Shown here: piece by piece, positions 59,105-64,000 of the stretch | How the letters are laid out: every line of letters starts with the position of its first letter | Numbering within the stretch: position 1 is the first letter of the stretch | Origin: Syngnathus acus | Lineage: Eukaryota > Chordata > Actinopteri > Syngnathiformes > Syngnathidae | Direction: 5' to 3' | Length of the DNA stretch: 64,000 nt | Assembly: GCF_901709675.1 (NCBI RefSeq) | Contig: NC_051093.1 | Location: 2,565,053 to 2,629,052, forward strand | Notes under the pieces: generated by a model | What the model was told of the DNA's origin: nothing | What the model saw: the letters and a program-made list of their open reading frames with translations, nothing else | Database searches by the model: none | Translations under genes and position numbers: made by a program

Positions 59105-59370
59105 TTGACACCCTAATTTCGAACCCTCAACTTAGTTTGGAACCCTAACTTGAAACCCACATTTTGAAACCCTACCCCTCGCTTGAATATGTAAATTGAC
59201 TCACAACGCTTTTAAAATTGACCATAACCCACTGATTAAAATTGAAACCCTAAGATGTTGTTTTATATCGTGATCAAAACCCTAATTTAAAACCCTAACC
59301 CTGTCTTGAAACTCACATCCTAGTTTTGAAAGCTTATCCAGAATTGAAACACTGATTTAAAAATCCATAA
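59105..59370. repeat. degenerate GAAACCCTAA repeat (telomere-like unit)
   Basis: AACCCTAA, GAAACCCTA and close variants occur about ten times in 265 bases, at irregular 12-30-base spacing, usually preceded by TTGAAA or TTTAAA. A related GAAACCTT/GAAAGCC pattern is at about 57060-57190. Confidence 0.6.
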
Positions 59371-61407
59371 AGAGAACCAAATGAAGCCGCTAGCTTGATG
59401 GCGCGTCAGCCGGAAGTGATGTCCGTTAACAAGCGCTGCCGCCGCCACCCTGGAAGCAGCCACCACCCTGGAAGCCGCCACCCTCCTGCTGGCCGTTTAC
59501 ATTCTTCCAGCAACGCAACATTAACACAAGTCCAAAGCGCTGCACGCTGGCCGCCCCGGCCATAAAAAAAGGCGCTCGTCGCCACGCCACGCCGCGCGCA
59601 TCCCTGCTCTCCATTACCCACACCACCGTCGCAGCGTCTGCACCCGGCGCTTTTCAATTATTCATGATGGCGAGGACAGAAGCGGCCACTCCACTCGGAG
59701 CCTCTTATTCTTCTTCCGTGGCAGCCATGATATACAAGGACACGCCAACTGCACTTCCGACAATTACCGCAAGGCCGGCGGGGCCCCGGGGGGAGGGCGG
59801 CGGCCCGGGTGAGTAACCTGGACGACTTTGAACGCGCATCCGTCTCCATCAGCCGGCGACCGGGGCTTGTAAGCTAAAGCTAATGGCCCCGCCGAAGAAC
59901 ATCTGTCCGCTGAATAAATATTCTAATGAGGTACAGGTGATGCTCGCCACCTGCAGGAGGCGCTCAAAAACTCAGTTTAGCTTGCGAACTGAACTTCCTG
60001 TCGTTTTGTATCTGGTCTGTTTGTAAGCACATCGGTCTCTTAGCTTAGTCCAAGAATCAACAAACTGCCTGTTTGTTTGTTTTTTAGCCTAGTGGCGCTA
60101 ACTAGCTTCTTAACTTAGCCCAGATTGTTCTTCAGGAATGAACAAGAGTGCTGGGCCTTGGTGGAGGCCTCAAAGCACAGCCATCGGCTCAATTCTTGAG
60201 GGACCCACAACCAATGCTGCATCCTGAATCCCGTCTGTAGAAACCCTGAGACTGCGAAACTGTCGAAAGTAGCTTGGAAATGTTGTGCAGCATGTGAATT
60301 TTTGTGTTTCGATTCAAAGAGTTGAGCCGAGAAAGAGACCTGAAGGTTCAGCCAAATACCAGAGCAGAGATTCAAAATTCCGTCTCGAGAAACCTTTACA
60401 CTACGGTAACTTGGGAGATCGGATGACCAGGCAACCAAATCGGTAAACTTCTCCTAAACAAATGATTTGACTTAAGTCCCCCCCCCCCGACCAAAACGGT
60501 GCACCCACACCTCTACGTCAACAACTGCCGCAGTCGGAAAACGTTTCGGCTCAGCGGCGGCACCAACATGACGACGATTCAGAAACAATTAAAAGCAAAT
60601 TAGAGACGAGAAACCAGCGAACGAAAATGACCAAGGGAATTCGCTCTCCTCCTCATCAGCATCTTCATCCTACGCCAAAATAGGCGACACGGCATGCCGG
60701 GGAAGTTTCCGCTGTGGTCACGAGGCCTCATCACTCACCCAAAAGTACATCATCATGGCGAGTGGGACGGTAGACGCGGGCAAGCGTGGGCCAAGTGGAG
60801 GGACCGGTCGGTGCGGCCGGCGCGGCGCCTGGTTTTCGACTGGCGCTGATCCGCTGAGGCAGCCCTCCCTCTCCCCGGCTCAGGGGGGGCTCGACTCAGG
60901 CTGCCCCCCACCTCCTCGCCCCCACCCACCAACACCACCACCTCACTCTTCTTCTAATGTCTCTCTCACCGCTTCTTCTCCACTTTTTAAGCCCCCCCTC
61001 CTTCCTCTGAGGAGAAGACGTTAGAACCCCTTTCTTCTTTTGACACCCCCCCACCAGCCCCGCTCGGCTACCACCCCCTCCTGGGCCGTCTCTTATTGAG
61101 GCTCAATTGGAGTACCCGCCTGACAGCTGCCTGCGAGCGTTCCTCTGCCACCGCCGCCGCCAGGAAATTTAACGTCCCGGGAAGGATTGAGAGCGGTGGG
61201 GTTAGCGGCCGGGTGGGGGGGGTGCTCTAAGCGGGGTGAGCTATGTGTTGATGTTGGAGGATTAAGTTGAAGGAAGAAGAGTGCGATGAAGAAAGAACGC
61301 CTCGGGGTTCCGCCAGGTTGCCGCAATCAGAACCCGACAAAGTGTTTGGGTACGCCGCGATACCACCGCAGCACGCTTTGCCGTCTTTTCCATCTGCTAA
61401 GGAACCA

Positions 61408-61471
61408 AGGGGGAGGAGGGGAGGAGGGGGAGGGGGGGGCTCCTCCTCCTCTTCTTCTTCTTGGCTGTAAC
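61408..61471. repeat. G-rich tract followed by CTCCTC/CTTCTT tract
   Basis: The plus strand has G runs of five, four, five and eight bases separated by AGGA spacers, followed at once by CTCCTCCTCCTC and TTCTTCTTCTT. The first part could form a G-quadruplex or pair with the second as a hairpin. Confidence 0.7.
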
Positions 61472-61791
61472 AATACGCCTGCCTCAGCGATTCTCCAAAC
61501 GTATCATCAATACACCACTGCGAGGGGGGGGGCGGGGGCGGCGGAGCATTAACCCCGCGGCGAGCTCCGGTGGTTTCCGCGGTGCCCCCCTCCCCTTCCC
61601 ACGTTCTTCCCCTTTCCTCCAATCAGAGGCCTCCTGCGGGATGAGCTCATTTTATTCCGGGAGGACACCCCGACAACATTTGGCTGCCTTGGGAGCGAAT
61701 GAGATGCCAGCGTCACGCTAATTTCCACGTCAGATGCAAAGTGTCGTGAAAAGGCAAGGGGGGGGGGGGTGTCATGGGGGACGTTTAAACC

Positions 61792-61970
61792 CAGGGGTGG
61801 GCAAACTATGACGGGCGGGCCGTATACGGGCAGCTGTGCTCGTCCAGAAGCCCGCACTATTTCAATTCCCTGTAGAATATGCTCATTAAAATGTATTTTT
61901 TATTCATTGAAAAATATTGAATGTAATGTAAATAGGTCAAACCAAATAATTTGACACCCACTCAAACAAG
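61792..61970. mobile_element. short nonautonomous hAT element (MITE)
   Basis: The left end CAGGGGTGGGCAAACT is a textbook hAT terminal repeat, followed by a CGGGCGGGCCG segment. The right end TTTGACACCCACTC is a decayed inverted copy. The flanks TTTAAACC (61784-61791) and TTTAAATC (61971-61978) agree at seven of eight bases, as expected for the 8-bp hAT target duplication. The 179-bp element encodes nothing. Confidence 0.7.
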
Positions 61971-64000
61971 TTTAAATCTAAAACTGTTACTTAGCCGGAT
62001 GACATAACTCCGGCCGGCGGACGTATCGTGATGTGGCGGTCTCATCTCATCCGCAAAAAAAATAAAATAAAAACTGGCACGCAAACGCACGCATTGTCTG
62101 CGGGTCCGGCCCGGATTTACATGAGCAATCAGCCGGTGGGAAGCGGTGGCGCTCCGCCATCAATCTCTGATGGGGAATAAAAATTAAATGCACTTCTCGG
62201 GCACGCCAGATTAAGGTTGGCGCTTTTATCAAACACTGAAGTCTATTTCAAGTCGCGCTCATAAATAAGTGAGGCCGCCGAGGAGCGGGTGTTGGAAGAG
62301 AGGCTTGAAAAAAAAACAACGAGGTCTCGACATGGAGAGCGCTCTCTGCCGCGGTGGGATTAGGGGAAAAAAAATCATGGGAGCACGGCAGAATAATCCC
62401 GCAGTCTCGGGGAATCTCGCTCAAATAACATTGGCGGACCATTTGGATTCGTGAGTGTGGTCTCGATTTCCCCTGGAGAGCAGCGCATCCATTATGAAGA
62501 TAAAGCTTTCACACAGGAAGTGAGCTCTTCCTGCCTAAAATGTCTGGTCCCGTGAGGGGTGACCACGCCGGATTGTTTTTTTTTTCCTCGACATTTCACC
62601 ACAATCTCACCTCTACTTGGAATTCCGTCTGATGTTTGGGAACTGGCTTTTGGTTCTCGAGGTCTTGATAGCAATTCAGCTAGCTACACTAACCACTGAC
62701 TGTAAACTGGAGGGACTGTAACATAAAACAAACAGACCAATAAAGGGGGTAGCATGTACGCTACATGACAAAACGAAAACAACATGCTGCATTTTACGCG
62801 CTGGCCCCGCAAGACATGATTAAGCGTCATTTGTAAGCGTATCGCTATAGGCAGCAAATCGCCCATCTGCCGATTTTGGGGGAGGGGCGGCGTATAAACG
62901 TAGCGTATGGCCGTGCCGCCAAATGCCGACCCGTGCGTGCGCCACGCTTGATCACGCAGGGTTCACATCTGGGTGATCTGAGCAGTCGACATGTGGGGCG
63001 CCGACTCTCGGCGGGGTTGCGGCGTAATTAGCGGGCCGGACGACGGCTACCGGGCCACCGGAGGGCGCACCCGGCGCGCTGACACGAGGACGCGGCAGGG
63101 CGGAATCCCTCCAAGGTTTGGATGGGCAACTTCACAAAACGTCGCCGCTGATCAGAGCAACATCAGAAGCTTTTAGGGTGGCAACTGAACTTTCGAGTTT
63201 GACTTCAAGTTGGAACACGTTTGGGATTCGGTTATCTAGTCCACTGCCGTTGCCTCCTGACTTCATTTCAGATAGCAACGTTCGTTTCTTTGAGGTACAC
63301 AATCTGAAATGACTATCAACAGCCCACAAATGTTGAACAAAGTTTTGGCGGTGCAGACCCAGACTTCATTCCAGCCAGTAACATTCTTTTTTTTTTCTTG
63401 GTTTTGTGTATTTTTTCTGAGAAGCATGGCAAAAGCATAAAAACGGATCCGCTTTCACCCTTTCGGAGACATTTCCTGAAAGGATCACTGAAACAATCAT
63501 CAAAAAAAGGCCAACATTTTTTTTTTTTTCAACCAGCATCAAACAATTGCTCTGTGACGCACTTCCACAGACAAGACGACGAGGCGCTCATCAAGCGAGG
63601 CTTCACACTGGACATTTATGCCATCGCGGGAATGATCTCGTTTCACGTAACCCATTTAGGTGCGACCCCGGCGCACCAATCAGCACTAATTCCCGCCTCG
63701 TAAATGTTCAAATCGATCGTAAATATTGATGCAAACTAGGTGGTGGTGGGAGAGGGGGGCAATTAACAGCCTTGGAAGCCGTCCTGATCCGGAACTCTCT
63801 CTGCCACCAAAGCCTTATTTCTTCCACTGCTCCCGTTTTTAATTAGAACCTTGTCTTTTTTTCTTTTTGTCGGCGCTAAGTAACATTTAAATGTCAGCAA
63901 TTATTAAGTCCCGGCCAGCGTGACGGCATAGCATGAGATCCCGAAAGCTCAGATTTGCCTTGGCCTAAACACAGCAGTTTGACTTCCAAGCCTACAGAGG

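Larger units (their letters stand above)
47120..64000. other. upstream flank or 5' UTR intron without recognisable genes
   Basis: No open frame here of up to 184 codons resembles a known protein, and none shows splice-linked continuity. Contents: AT-rich DNA (47200-47620), a ~150-bp triplicated segment with X-boxes (48555-48930), a G-rich run near 52758-52790, AT-rich and (TTTA)n(TCCA)n DNA (55995-56146), TCCA/TCCG-rich repeats (57728-58106), CCCTAA-like repeats (59105-59370), a G-rich/CTT-rich stretch (61408-61471) and a short hAT MITE (61792-61970). Because RBFOX3 has very long 5' introns in mammals, this could still be inside the gene. Confidence 0.6.

Noticed and set aside
60115-60438. 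107-codon open frame on the minus strand, with GCTGGGCCTTGGTGGAGGCC on the plus strand
   Set aside because: The phrase faintly recalls the 3' end of RTE-type LINEs, but the match is too short and no coding similarity is visible.
1-64000. CRISPR array, prophage, operon, rRNA or tRNA genes
   Set aside because: Tandem repeats here are microsatellites or decayed satellites without regular spacers. No tRNA cloverleaf or rRNA sequence was recognised, and the spliced rbfox3 gene shows this is vertebrate nuclear DNA.

Overview
The window is vertebrate nuclear DNA, almost certainly from a teleost fish. It contains most of one protein-coding gene on the minus strand and little else that can be defended as coding. 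The gene is an RBFOX-family splicing factor. Eleven 3' coding exons (exon A at 21111-21365 down to the terminal exon K at 851-895) plus one probable first coding exon (46386-46475, or to 46511) join in frame through GT-AG introns. They give a protein of about 363 residues, or 322 residues if translation starts at the internal Met of exon A. Several paralogue-diagnostic stretches ([50 protein letters not shown]) point to rbfox3 (NeuN) rather than rbfox1 or rbfox2. I cannot tell which teleost co-orthologue (a or b) it is.

Layout. Positions 1-850 are probable 3' UTR with a candidate AATAAA. Positions 851-21365 hold coding exons K to A with introns of 123 bp to 6.5 kb. Positions 21366-46385 are a 25-kb intron. 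Positions 46386-46511 are the first coding exon, next to a GC- and CpG-rich probable promoter reaching to about 47.1 kb. Positions 47.1-64.0 kb hold no recognisable gene and are either upstream flank or a further 5' UTR intron. The intronic and flanking DNA carries fish-type microsatellites ((ATCC)n, (CAAA)n, (GT)n), a tRNA-like SINE with a TGGA tail, hAT-type relics, a probable solo Gypsy LTR with a matching 5-bp target duplication, an L2-like LINE relic, a Tc1-like fragment and several old, decayed tandem duplications.

How the parts may work together. The protein binds (U)GCAUG in pre-mRNA through a single RRM spread over exons B, C, D and E. The gene carries three sense-strand TGCATG sites close to exons D and E, as expected for an autoregulated RBFOX gene; the 93-nt exon D holds RNP1. 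A 19/21 match to the REST/NRSF element (RE1) lies in the intron between exons F and G, which would fit a neuron-restricted gene. X-box (RFX-like), DR1 and CTCF-like motifs elsewhere are sequence matches only.

I found no evidence of a new biological system such as a phage, CRISPR, operon or novel protein family. The most useful leads are the RE1, the TGCATG cluster, the alternative N-terminal exon, the nested transposon and the decayed tandem repeats. Most long open frames here are chance frames in GC-rich or simple-sequence DNA.
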